Shown here in pieces: positions 9,003-16,381 of a stretch of DNA of 36,362 nt. Numbering within the stretch: the stretch's first letter is position 1; every line of letters starts with the position of its first letter. Made by a program: the position numbers and the translations under genes. Origin of the DNA: Gemmatimonas sp. (GTDB lineage: Bacteria; Gemmatimonadota; Gemmatimonadetes; Gemmatimonadales; Gemmatimonadaceae); contig JAJKIR010000132.1 in assembly GCA_021154325.1 (NCBI GenBank), positions 1-36,362 of the forward strand. Reading direction: 5' to 3'. Under the pieces are notes generated by a model. That model did not search any database and had not been told where the DNA came from. It saw only the letters and a list, made by a program, of their open reading frames with translations.

Positions 9003-10501
9003 GGCGCCTGACGAGTAGCGGATCACGCCGTGCCGTGTCGCCCGGCGGGGACGAGCGGCGTCGAACGATCCTCCTCTGGGGCGCGGCGGAGAGCGGGAAG
9101 AGCGGCTTGGTCGGCGCGCTGCGGAGTGAGGGAACGAAGACCGTCGGCGACCGCTGGACCGTCGATCTCGGCGAGGCGTCGCCGGACGTCGTCGCGTACG
9201 CCGACAGCGCCTCGCTGGCGCTGCGCCTTCGGGGCGTGAAGGAGACGGCAATCCGCCGGCCGGAGCGCGCGTTCACCATTCCCGTTAGGCGTTATGCGGG
9301 ACGCGCGCTGACCGCCGCCGCCGATCTCACCGTCCTCGACCCCTGCGGCGAGCTCGCGGCCGAGCCGACGACACCCGCCGCGCGACGCGCGATTGCCGCC
9401 GCCCGTACCGCCGACGGGATCCTCTGGCTCCTGGAAACACCGCTCCCCGGCGGACGCCCGCTCGATCGGTTCGCCATCCTCAGGCAGCTCGTCGCGATCC
9501 TCGACGCCGCATCCGCGACGGAGATCGCGGTGCCAGTCGCCGTGGCGCTCACGAAGGTCGATCGGCTGCCGAGCGCCGACATGAAGCAACTGTTCGACGC
9601 GCCCGAGCAGGGCCTTCGCGCAATTCTCGGCGATGCCGCGTTCGGTTGGCTGCTCGCGGCCTTTCCGCGGTTGCGGTGCTTCGCGCTCAGCGCCGCGGGA
9701 ACCGTGCGCAACGTGGCGCGTCCCGTCGGCCTAACGACCCTCGTCGACTGGTTTGCCGACGAATGGCGTCGCGAAGAAGAGGCTGCCGACACCGCTCGGA
9801 CGCGAGCCCGCCGCTCCGCGCGCGTCGCCCGTGTACGTCGCCGTGCTCCGCTCGCCGCCACATTGACGGCGGCTGCGGCGGTCGTCGCGTTCGCGGGCGT
9901 TGCGGCGGCGCGCCTGCTCTCGCAGCGAAGCCCGACGTGGACGTCATCGGCAGGTACCGTGGTGCCGCAAGCCACTCCGACGTCGCCCGTCGTACGCGTC
10001 GACAGCAGCCAGGCGGTCAGCACGAGAACGGACAGCACCAAGGCAGACAGCGCGAAGACCGACAGCGTTCACGTTCCCTCCATAGCCTCCGCCGCGGCGG
10101 CGCTCGAGCGCGGCGACGCGATCGCCGCGATGCGTGATCTCAGCGCGCTGCGGCTGTCGGACAGCAGCGCGCAGCGATACGCGGCCGACAGTATTCTCGC
10201 CGCGGCCGCGCTCCGCGGCGCCGAGGACATCCTGACGCTGCCCAATCCGTCGATCGACGTCCTGGAATCGATCGTTGCCGCGGCGACGGCCGCGATCGCG
10301 CGGGCGCATCCTGGTACGCCCGTGCTCGCGCCCCTCTCGCTTGCGCGCGCGGCCGCGTGCATCGGCGGACATCTGAGCTGCCCCGCGGATCAGGTTCGCG
10401 AGGACCTGGCGTGGGCGCTCTTGTTAGGCACGCCCGCCGAGCAGGATCAGGCCCGCCGCTTCCGCGCGGCGCTCGTCGGCGACCCGGTGCGCGTGCCATG
10501 A
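8999..10501 (+). CDS. Membrane-anchored P-loop NTPase (GTPase-like) of a three-gene cassette
   Basis: A 500-residue protein. An N-terminal P-loop domain carries GAAESGKSG (about residues 29-37), a possible switch/Walker B segment TVLDPCGELA and a TKVD motif in place of NKxD near residue 190. It appears to be a diverged relative of the preceding gene. Basic residues (RARRSARVARVRRR) are followed by one transmembrane helix near residues 280-305. The remaining 190 residues start with a linker rich in Asp, Ser and Thr (DSTKADSAKTDS) and then look like Ala-rich helical repeats, probably periplasmic. Start: GTG at 8999 overlapping the previous stop, with GGAG eight bases upstream; the frame is open much further upstream, but only as a shadow of the first gene. 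The TGA overlaps the next ATG. Confidence 0.78.
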   Translation: MRRLTSSGSRRAVSPGGDERRRTILLWGAAESGKSGLVGALRSEGTKTVGDRWTVDLGEASPDVVAYADSASLALRLRGVKETAIRRPERAFTIPVRRYAGRALTAAADLTVLDPCGELAAEPTTPAARRAIAAARTADGILWLLETPLPGGRPLDRFAILRQLVAILDAASATEIAVPVAVALTKVDRLPSADMKQLFDAPEQGLRAILGDAAFGWLLAAFPRLRCFALSAAGTVRNVARPVGLTTLVDWFADEWRREEEAADTARTRARRSARVARVRRRAPLAATLTAAAAVVAFAGVAAARLLSQRSPTWTSSAGTVVPQATPTSPVVRVDSSQAVSTRTDSTKADSAKTDSVHVPSIASAAAALERGDAIAAMRDLSALRLSDSSAQRYAADSILAAAALRGAEDILTLPNPSIDVLESIVAAATAAIARAHPGTPVLAPLSLARAAACIGGHLSCPADQVREDLAWALLLGTPAEQDQARRFRAALVGDPVRVP

Positions 10502-11463
10502 CGCGGAAGCGGATCGTCCTCCTGCTCGTCGCCGCGGCGGCGTGCGCAGAATCGCATGGCGCGAGCGTGAGCGACAGCGCCGCGGGCGAGGCGATGATCC
10601 TGCGCCTGCGCAACGCCGCGCTCGACGAATCCCTGCGCGTGGTCCGCGGTGTTACCGAGCGCCAGAATGTCGAGAAGGATTTGCTCGTGCGCGAGGTGCA
10701 CAGCTTCGACTACTTCATGGAGCAGCTGCAGGGCGAGTTCAAGAGGATTCGCTTGCTGCAGCGCCAAGCGGGCTCACTCGATCCGCGCGAAGACCCGCTC
10801 GCGAGCGTCGAGTCGGAACGCTCACAGATCCTGCGCGAGGCGCGCGCGGCGCGGCAGCGCCTGTCTCGACTCGAGGCCGCGGCCGAACAGCAGGGCCGGC
10901 AGCTCGCGGCGCTCCGCGACAGCGTTCGCGCCAGCGCCGACAGCGCACTCTCCAGCGGCTCGGAGCGGGATTCGAGCCGGATGGCGCTCGCCAGCGTTCG
11001 CGTGCTCGTGGCGGACCTCCGCATGCGCCTCGACGACCTCCAGCACCAGGTCGATTCGCTCACTGCCTACTCCCGCACGCTGCACGACGAGAACGAACGC
11101 CTCACGGCGGTCATCGCGGCCAACGCGGCGCGCGACAGCACGGTCTACTACGTCGTCGGTACGCGCAAGCAGCTCGTGGACTGGCGTCTCGCGCGCGAAA
11201 CGGGCGGTGTTCCGGTCACTGGCTGGGGGCGCGTGCTCCAACCCGCCGAGATCCGCGACAGCACGCACTTCACGGTCGGCCACATGCACACGCGTGTGAT
11301 CAAGCTCGAGGAGAATCGCGACTATCAGCTGCTCTCAGCCCAGAACACGAGCGCGCTCGAGTCTCGTCTCTCGCCCGATGGCACGTTCCACGGCAGCCTG
11401 CGCATCCGCGATCCCGAAGCCTTCTGGCGACCAGGGAAATGGATGATCATTGTCTCGAAATGA
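10498..11463 (+). CDS. Exported coiled-coil protein, probable lipoprotein
   Basis: A 321-residue protein with a hydrophobic N-terminal signal ending in AAAAC at about residue 16, a weak lipobox. Residues about 30-215 are strongly predicted coiled coil by inspection: heptad-like Leu, Arg, Glu, Gln and Ala with LQGEFKRIRLLQRQ, LEAAAEQQGRQLAAL and LRMRLDDLQHQVDSL. The C-terminal 110 residues form a separate domain starting STVYYVVGTRKQLVDW and ending FWRPGKWMIIVSK. This end recalls the C-terminal domain of coiled-coil lipoproteins and Cbp1-like proteins of Bacteroidota, a resemblance recalled from memory. It is third in the cassette with an ATGA overlap, so it should be made together with the two NTPases. 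Function unknown. Confidence 0.8.
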   Translation: MTRKRIVLLLVAAAACAESHGASVSDSAAGEAMILRLRNAALDESLRVVRGVTERQNVEKDLLVREVHSFDYFMEQLQGEFKRIRLLQRQAGSLDPREDPLASVESERSQILREARAARQRLSRLEAAAEQQGRQLAALRDSVRASADSALSSGSERDSSRMALASVRVLVADLRMRLDDLQHQVDSLTAYSRTLHDENERLTAVIAANAARDSTVYYVVGTRKQLVDWRLARETGGVPVTGWGRVLQPAEIRDSTHFTVGHMHTRVIKLEENRDYQLLSAQNTSALESRLSPDGTFHGSLRIRDPEAFWRPGKWMIIVSK

Positions 11464-11469
11464 TGTCAG

Positions 11470-11985
11470 TTAGAGCGCCTTGAACATCTCGAACGGCTGG
11501 CTACAAGCATTGCAGAAGCAGATGCTCTTGCAGGCTGTCGAGCCGAACTCGCTCTTGACCACCGTGTCCCGCGAGTGGCAGTAGGGACAGCGCGGCGAGG
11601 CGGCGGCGGATGGCGCTCTCGTTAGGCTGACGAGCGTCGTTTCCTTTGAGGCGCGGCCCGGGGGCGCAATGCCGTAGGCTTCGAGCTTCCGCTTCGCCTC
11701 GTCGCTCAGCCAATCGGTTGTCCACGCCGGTGCGTACACCGTCTCGATGCGCACGGGACCGAGGCCGTGCTCCACGAGCGCGGCGGTGATGTCGTCCTCG
11801 ATCACGCGCATCGCCGGGCAGCCCGAGTACGTCGGCGTCAACGTGACCGTTACGGCTCCCGCGTCCACCGACACGTCGCGCACGATGCCGAGCTCCACGA
11901 CGCTCAGCACCGGCACCTCGGGATCCTTCACGGTATCGAGGATCTCGAAGACCTCGTCGCGCGTTGCCGACGCGGCGCTCACCAC
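11470..11985 (-). CDS. paaD: Phenylacetyl-CoA epoxidase accessory subunit PaaD
   Basis: PaaD is a MIP18/DUF59-family protein thought to help assemble the iron centre of the PaaABCE epoxidase. About 171 residues. The DUF59 domain at residues 10-90 has LDTVKDPEVPVLSVVELGIV and the YSGCPAM motif with its conserved Cys. A C-terminal zinc ribbon uses four cysteines, in CPYC and CNAC, with further Cys in ACKSICFC. Two adjacent GTG codons (11985 and 11982) could start it; both overlap the paaC stop, so translation is coupled. It ends 6 bp from the stop of the convergent coiled-coil gene. Confidence 0.94.
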   Translation of the reverse strand: MVSAASATRDEVFEILDTVKDPEVPVLSVVELGIVRDVSVDAGAVTVTLTPTYSGCPAMRVIEDDITAALVEHGLGPVRIETVYAPAWTTDWLSDEAKRKLEAYGIAPPGRASKETTLVSLTRAPSAAASPRCPYCHSRDTVVKSEFGSTACKSICFCNACSQPFEMFKAL

Positions 11986-12728
11986 GACGCTCCCGGATGC
12001 GAGCGGGCGAGGATCTGCATCTCGCCCAGGAGGTGGCCGAGGTGCTCGGTGTGCCGCCCCGTGCGTCCACCGCGCTGCATGTACGACACGTCGGGAATCG
12101 TTAGGCCGGCGCGAGCGAGGACGTCGCGCACCGTCTCGCTCCAGGCATTCTCCAGCGTGGACGGATCGACGCCAAATCCGGAGGCGGCGGCCGCGCGGTC
12201 GACATCGTCGGCCAGAAAGAGCTCACCCGTGTACCGCCAGAGATCATCCACGGCGCGCTGCGCCCGGTTCTGGCTCTCGGTCGTGCCGCCGCCGAGCTTG
12301 AGCACCCAATCCGCGCTGTGCCTGACATGATACCGGAACTCCTTCACGGCTTTCGCGGCGATGCCGGCGAGCTCCTGATCGCTGCTCCTCTCCAGGGCCT
12401 CGGCCTGGAGCAGCGCGAAAACGCTGAAGAAGAGCTGCCTGACGATAGTTACGGCGAAGTCGCCCTTCGGGAGCTCGAGGAGCAGCGCATTTCTGAACTC
12501 CACGGCGTCGCGCAGGTATGCGAGAGCGTCGCCGTCGCGCCCCTGTCCCTCGATCTTCCCGGCGAGCCCCAGCAGCAGCGACGCTTGGCCGATGAGATCG
12601 AGTGCGATGTTCGCCAGCGCGATGTCTTCCTCGAGGATCGGCGCATGGCCACACCACTCGGAGAGACGATGGCCGAGAATGATCCGATCGTCGCCGAGGC
12701 GAAGCAAATACTCGAAAGGCGCGTTCAC
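11979..12728 (-). CDS. paaC: Phenylacetyl-CoA epoxidase structural subunit PaaC
   Basis: The non-catalytic partner of PaaA in the ring-1,2-phenylacetyl-CoA epoxidase, a ferritin-like helical protein. The 249 residues match the family length (about 248). Recognisable features are the N-terminal LGDDRIILGHRLSEWCGHAP, the helix IALANIALDLIGQA, the FRYHVRHSADWVLKLGGGT segment and the C-terminal GRTGRHTEHLGHLLGEMQ. The start is GTG at 12728, overlapping the paaB TGA stop as GTGA. A CGTTAGGC motif at 12099 reads Leu-Thr on the coding strand with a rare CTA codon. Third gene of paaABCD. Confidence 0.95.
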   Translation of the reverse strand: MNAPFEYLLRLGDDRIILGHRLSEWCGHAPILEEDIALANIALDLIGQASLLLGLAGKIEGQGRDGDALAYLRDAVEFRNALLLELPKGDFAVTIVRQLFFSVFALLQAEALERSSDQELAGIAAKAVKEFRYHVRHSADWVLKLGGGTTESQNRAQRAVDDLWRYTGELFLADDVDRAAAASGFGVDPSTLENAWSETVRDVLARAGLTIPDVSYMQRGGRTGRHTEHLGHLLGEMQILARSHPGASW

Positions 12729-13063
12729 ATGCGAATCCCGCGGGGCACCTTATAGAACTGCGGATGCCGATACGGCTTGTCGTTCCCCGGATCGAAGAAC
12801 GGGCCCATGTCATCGGGCGTCGACGCCGTGATCGCGATGGAGCGCACGACCCAGATGCTGACTCCCTCGCCGCGGCGGGCGTAGACGTCGCGCGCGTTCT
12901 GGAGGGCCGATTCCGCGTCCACTGCGTGGACGCTCCCCGCGTGCTCGTGCGGCGCACCGCCCGGCGGCTGCACGAACACCTCCCAGAGCGGCCACTGGGT
13001 GTCAGAGGGCGTCGTCACCGCGTCCGCGTCTCGCGTCGTGCTGTCGTTGGCCATGGTCGTCAC
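12725..13063 (-). CDS. paaB: Phenylacetyl-CoA epoxidase subunit PaaB
   Basis: PaaB is a small subunit that bridges PaaAC heterodimers and the reductase. The protein has 112 residues; the family domain begins at about residue 24 with WPLWEVFVQPP and continues through EHAGSVHAVDAESALQNARDVY (shown in part: SVHAVDAESAL) to HPQFYKVPRGIRM. The first 22 residues are unconserved and could be omitted if translation starts at the internal ATG at 13054; the longer form uses GTG at 13063. It lies 15 bp after paaA and overlaps paaC. Confidence 0.94.
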   Translation of the reverse strand: MTTMANDSTTRDADAVTTPSDTQWPLWEVFVQPPGGAPHEHAGSVHAVDAESALQNARDVYARRGEGVSIWVVRSIAITASTPDDMGPFFDPGNDKPYRHPQFYKVPRGIRM

Positions 13064-13078
13064 GAGAAGGCGGCCTCG

Positions 13079-14056
13079 TTAGGCCGCCTCGGATGTGGAT
13101 TCAGCGCGAGCCTGCTTCGCCGCATACGCCGCCGCGGCGACGCGCACCCATTCGCCGTCGTCGTGCGCCTGCCGGCGCGCCGCGAGCCGCTCCTGGTTGC
13201 ACGGGCCGTTGCCGCGCACCACGCGCCAGAACTCGTCCCAGTCGATCGGGCCGATGAGCCAGTTCTGTGTCTTCTCATCGAACGCGAGCTGCGGATCTGG
13301 TATCACCAGGTCGATCGCCTTCGCCTGCGCGACGGTGAGATTGATGAAGCGCTGTCGAAGCTCATCGTTGCTCTTCCGCTTCACGCCCCAGCGCAGCAGC
13401 TCGTCGCTGTTCGGAGAATCGGTGTCGTGCGGCCCGAACATCATCAGCGACGGCCACCACCAGCGGTCGAGCGCGTCCTGCGCCATGCGCTTCTGCGCCG
13501 GCGTCCCGGCCGAGAGCGTGGCCATGATCTCGTAGCCCTGGCGCTTGTGGAAGTTCTCTTCCTTGCAGATCCGGACCATGGCACGTGCATACGGCCCGTA
13601 CGACGCCTTGGCGAGCATCGTCTGGTTCACGATCGCCGCGCCGTCAACGAGCCAGCCGATCGCGCCGATGTCCGCCCAGCTGAGCGTGGGATAGTTGAAG
13701 ATGCTCGAGTACTTCGCCGTGCCGTTCAGCAGCTGCTGAATGAGCTCGTGGCGATCGACGCCGAGCGTCTCGGTGCCGCAGTAGATGTAGAGCCCGTGCC
13801 CGGCCTCGTCCTGCACTTTCGCGAGGAGCGACATCTTGCGCCGGAGCGTCGGCGCGCGGGTGATCCAGTTCCCCTCCGGCAGCATGCCGACGACCTCGGA
13901 GTGCGCGTGCTGCGACATCATGCGCACGAGCTGCCGCCGATAGCGCTCGGGCATCCAGTCTTTGGGCTCGATGGTCTCGCCCGCCGCGATGCGCGCCTCG
14001 AAACCCGCGATGCGGGCCGGATCCTCGGTGTTCGTCTCAGGCTTGTTCGGGGTCAT
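13079..14056 (-). CDS. paaA: Phenylacetyl-CoA epoxidase catalytic subunit PaaA
   Basis: PaaA holds the non-haem diiron centre that epoxidises the ring of phenylacetyl-CoA. The 325-residue protein has the expected carboxylate and His ligands: Glu54 in HAHSEVVG, Glu84-x-x-His87 in EAGH, and Glu166/Glu167-x-x-His170 in [12 protein letters not shown]. The segment [18 protein letters not shown] and the substrate-site region ending in [13 protein letters not shown] are also typical. It is first in paaABCD. A TATAAT box lies only six bases before the ATG, so the transcript is probably leaderless (see the promoter entry). The TAA stop is inside a CGTTAGGC motif at 13077-13084. No paaE reductase follows in this window. 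Confidence 0.96.
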   Translation of the reverse strand: MTPNKPETNTEDPARIAGFEARIAAGETIEPKDWMPERYRRQLVRMMSQHAHSEVVGMLPEGNWITRAPTLRRKMSLLAKVQDEAGHGLYIYCGTETLGVDRHELIQQLLNGTAKYSSIFNYPTLSWADIGAIGWLVDGAAIVNQTMLAKASYGPYARAMVRICKEENFHKRQGYEIMATLSAGTPAQKRMAQDALDRWWWPSLMMFGPHDTDSPNSDELLRWGVKRKSNDELRQRFINLTVAQAKAIDLVIPDPQLAFDEKTQNWLIGPIDWDEFWRVVRGNGPCNQERLAARRQAHDDGEWVRVAAAAYAAKQARAESTSEAA

Positions 14057-14101
14057 TGTCGTATTATATAGCCGCGTCGCCTCTCAGACATCATCGCAGC
14101 C
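14057..14101. promoter_or_regulatory. Symmetric divergent promoter of paaA and the enoyl-CoA hydratase gene
   Basis: Only 45 bp separate the two start codons. The A/T block GTATTATATA (14061-14070) supplies a perfect TATAAT on the minus strand (14068 down to 14063) for paaA, and TATTAT on the plus strand (14062-14067) for the hydratase. Transcription of paaA would start about 7 bp past the box, at or next to its ATG (14056), giving a leaderless mRNA. The plus-strand transcript would have a leader of about 25 bases without a clear ribosome binding site. No canonical -35 element is evident on either strand. Confidence 0.6.
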
Positions 14102-14896
14102 ATGGCACAAGCCGATCCACACGCTCACGCCGCCGCGCCACATTCCGACTCCGGCACGGTGCTCGTCACCGCCGCCGAGGGTGTCGCGAGCGTCCGGTTC
14201 ACTCATCCGAAGGGCAACTCCCTGCCAGCCGCGCTCCTCGCTCGCCTCGCCGACGAGATCCGGCGACTCGGCACACGTGAGGACGTGCACGTCGTGGTAC
14301 TGCGGAGCAGTGATGGCGGTCCTTTCTGTGCCGGCGCCTCGTTCGACGAGTTGAAGGCGATTCGGGACGCCGCCGCCGGAAAGGAGTTCTTCATGGGCTT
14401 CGCCCGCGTGATCCTCGCCATGACGCGATGCCCGAAGCTCATCATCGCGCGCGTGCACGGGAAGACGGTGGGGGGCGGCGTCGGCCTCGTGTCAGCCTCC
14501 GACTACGCGATGGCAGTCGAGTCGGCCTCACTGCGGCTGAGCGAGCTTGCCGTTGGCATTGGTCCCTTCGTCGTCGGGCCGGCGATCGAGCGGAAGATCG
14601 GGCTCGGCGGCTTCAGCGCCATGGCGATCGACACGGACTGGCGTACGGCGAGGTGGGCGGAGGAGTTCGGGCTCTACTCTCGCGTCTTCGACAGCGTCAA
14701 TGCGCTCGATAGCGCCCTGGATCTGTTCGCGCGCAAGCTCGCGCGCACGAATCCGGAAGCGATGGCGAAGATGAAGGCGGTCTTCTGGCAGGGCACGGAG
14801 CACTGGGAGCGGTTACTCGAGGAGCGTGCCGAAATGAGCGGCGCGCTCGTGACGTCGGAGTACACGCGCAACGCAATCGCCGCGTTTGGCGCCTGA
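14102..14896 (+). CDS. Enoyl-CoA hydratase/isomerase family protein with atypical catalytic site
   Basis: A crotonase-fold protein of 264 residues, divergent from paaA. The oxyanion-hole segments are present: SSDGGPFCAGASFDEL and IIARVHGKTVGGGVGL. The two Glu residues of canonical enoyl-CoA hydratases are not at the usual places: the first falls in GGGVGLVSASD and the second in ELAVGIGPFVVGPAIERK. From memory, paa clusters of Bacteroidota carry a hydratase with the same GIGPFVVGP signature. It could serve as the 2,3-dehydroadipyl-CoA hydratase (PaaF role), which is otherwise missing here, but that is inferred from position. The first 18 residues are His- and Ala-rich and outside the fold. GTCCCGC-type heptamers follow its stop codon. 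Confidence 0.85.
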   Translation: MAQADPHAHAAAPHSDSGTVLVTAAEGVASVRFTHPKGNSLPAALLARLADEIRRLGTREDVHVVVLRSSDGGPFCAGASFDELKAIRDAAAGKEFFMGFARVILAMTRCPKLIIARVHGKTVGGGVGLVSASDYAMAVESASLRLSELAVGIGPFVVGPAIERKIGLGGFSAMAIDTDWRTARWAEEFGLYSRVFDSVNALDSALDLFARKLARTNPEAMAKMKAVFWQGTEHWERLLEERAEMSGALVTSEYTRNAIAAFGA

Positions 14897-14897
14897 C

Positions 14898-14925
14898 GCG
14901 TCCCGCGTCCCGCAACCCGCGTCCC
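14898..14925. repeat. Heptamer tandem array (GCGTCCC type)
   Basis: Four 7-bp units, GCGTCCC, GCGTCCC, GCAACCC and GCGTCCC, start two bases after the hydratase stop codon. The same C-rich unit, in one orientation or the other, makes up the arrays at 25961, 26041 and 28419. The next 70 bp before the following gene contain a CGTTATGC-type motif (14951-14958 on the minus strand) and nothing else I recognise. Confidence 0.7.
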
Positions 14926-14999
14926 TCACTCGGCCACACCGCCCGATATTGCATAACGCGAAGCCGTGACTCGCTCGTGAATTGAACCGTCGTGAAGGC

Positions 15000-15467
15000 A
15001 TGACGACACGCGTCCTCCTCAAGCCGTATTCCGTGAATGGCACCGGAATCCGGCTTCTCGATTATCTGCGCGTTTCCGCGGACAGCTACGAAGCGACGCG
15101 CTGGTTCACGCTCTTCTTCATCCCACTGATTCCCATCGGCACCTGGCTCATACGCCCCGGGACGGCCGAGGGTGTTGGAACCAGCATGCAGTACAACTTC
15201 CAGATCCTCGGCAAGCGGCCGCTGCGCTGGAACCGGGTCGGGCGGCTCTGGCTCATCAACATCATCGCCGCGCTTCCGGTGACGCTCTGCGGAATCTTCG
15301 AGACGCCAGGGGAGAACACGAACATGTGGCTCACCCTGTTCATCTTCTCGACGATCTGGGCCATCGCGGCACTCGTCTACGGTCAACGCGGCGGCAGCGA
15401 GCCGTATCATGCTCCCGCGGCGCAGCCCATGCCCTCAGGGGGCGCGGGCCCACGGCGCGCCGCATAA
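15000..15467 (+). CDS. Small membrane protein of unknown function
   Basis: About 155 residues, no recognised family. The N-terminal 40 residues look soluble (LLKPYSVNGTGIRLLDYLRV). Then come a hydrophobic segment WFTLFFIPLIPIGTWLI, a second near residues 80-98 (LWLINIIAALPVTLCGIF) and a third near 106-125 (LTLFIFSTIWAIAALVYG), so two or three membrane passes. The tail is rich in Gly, Pro and Ala. The phrase TRWFTLFFIPLIP is common in small bacterial membrane proteins but carries no function. Start is ATG at 15000; a TTG at 14982 is possible. The stop TAA lies inside a GCATAACG motif. The next gene begins 13 bp downstream, so the two are probably co-transcribed. Confidence 0.7.
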   Translation: MTTRVLLKPYSVNGTGIRLLDYLRVSADSYEATRWFTLFFIPLIPIGTWLIRPGTAEGVGTSMQYNFQILGKRPLRWNRVGRLWLINIIAALPVTLCGIFETPGENTNMWLTLFIFSTIWAIAALVYGQRGGSEPYHAPAAQPMPSGGAGPRRAA

Positions 15468-15480
15468 CGCCACGTCACCC

Positions 15481-16374
15481 ATGCACACCCCACTCGCGCT
15501 CCCAGCCCAGCGCACCGTACGCTCCGACCTGCGTGGCCTCTCGACGGAGATCGTCACGACGATTGCCGGTATCATCGCGGCGATCGCGATGGTGGCGCTC
15601 AACGTCGCGTCTCAGCGCGCTCTCGACCTCGATATTCTCGGGCTGACCTATGCGTTCGTCCTGCCGGCGGGCGCGATTCTCGGCGGACTGGGTGCCGCCG
15701 GCGGCTACTATGTCGCGGCGCGCATAACGAGTACGCTGCCCAGCCGCCGGACGCTTTTCGAGATGCTCGCAATCGGAGTCTCCACATGGCTCCTCATGCA
15801 CTGGGTCGACTACGTGACGCTGCGCTTCGACAACGGCACGCTGATCCGGGACGCGGTGCCATTTGCCGACTATCTGCGTCTCCGCGCCGAGCATCTCCAG
15901 CTCACGATCCAGGGCCCCAGCGGCACCAACGGGACCACGACGCCGGAACTCGGGCTGCTCGGCTACGTGCACGAGCTGCTTCAGGTCGCGGGGTTCCTGG
16001 TCGGTGGTTTGATGACTTGGATCTTCCTCAAGCGACGCGAGGCATGCACGCCGTGCAGCCGCTACGCCCACACGCTGCCGCTGCTGCAGCGCGCGCCATC
16101 CGCTGCCTTCGACGAAGTGCTGCGTCGCGCGAACGTTCAGCTCGACGGGCTCGCGGAGCGCGTCGCGCGGGTTGTGGGCGCGAAACAACTCGTGGGGTTG
16201 AATCTGAGCATCGCCACCTGCCCGTCATGCCGTCGGAGTTGGCTCCGCCCCGGAGCCGTGGTGATGGAGGGGAGATACGCCGCGGAGCGGCGAATCGAGC
16301 ACGCCTACGCGATCACGGCGGCTCAGGCGGCGGCGCTCCGGCTCGCCTCGCCAGTCCGCGCCCGCGCCGCCTAA
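15481..16374 (+). CDS. Membrane protein with C-terminal cysteine pairs, unknown function
   Basis: A 297-residue protein I do not recognise. Four hydrophobic segments lie at about residues 24-42, 52-76, 92-108 and 172-186. The last is followed by a cytoplasmic-looking tail with two CxxC pairs, CTPC (about 192-195) and CPSC (about 246-249), which could bind zinc or form disulfides. The tail also has an amphipathic helix, FDEVLRRANVQLDGLAERVAR. The ATG at 15481 is chosen because the preceding gene ends at 15467. Its TAA stop is inside the first of two adjacent CGTTAGGC-type motifs (16369-16382) that fill the convergent junction with the next gene. Confidence 0.72.
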   Translation: MHTPLALPAQRTVRSDLRGLSTEIVTTIAGIIAAIAMVALNVASQRALDLDILGLTYAFVLPAGAILGGLGAAGGYYVAARITSTLPSRRTLFEMLAIGVSTWLLMHWVDYVTLRFDNGTLIRDAVPFADYLRLRAEHLQLTIQGPSGTNGTTTPELGLLGYVHELLQVAGFLVGGLMTWIFLKRREACTPCSRYAHTLPLLQRAPSAAFDEVLRRANVQLDGLAERVARVVGAKQLVGLNLSIATCPSCRRSWLRPGAVVMEGRYAAERRIEHAYAITAAQAAALRLASPVRARAA

Positions 16375-16381
16375 CGCCTAA

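Noticed and set aside
12764..14071. A 435-codon open frame on the plus strand opposite paaA and paaB
   Set aside because: paaA and paaB are certain from diiron motifs and gene order; the antisense translation has the low-complexity Arg, Val and His composition of a shadow frame.
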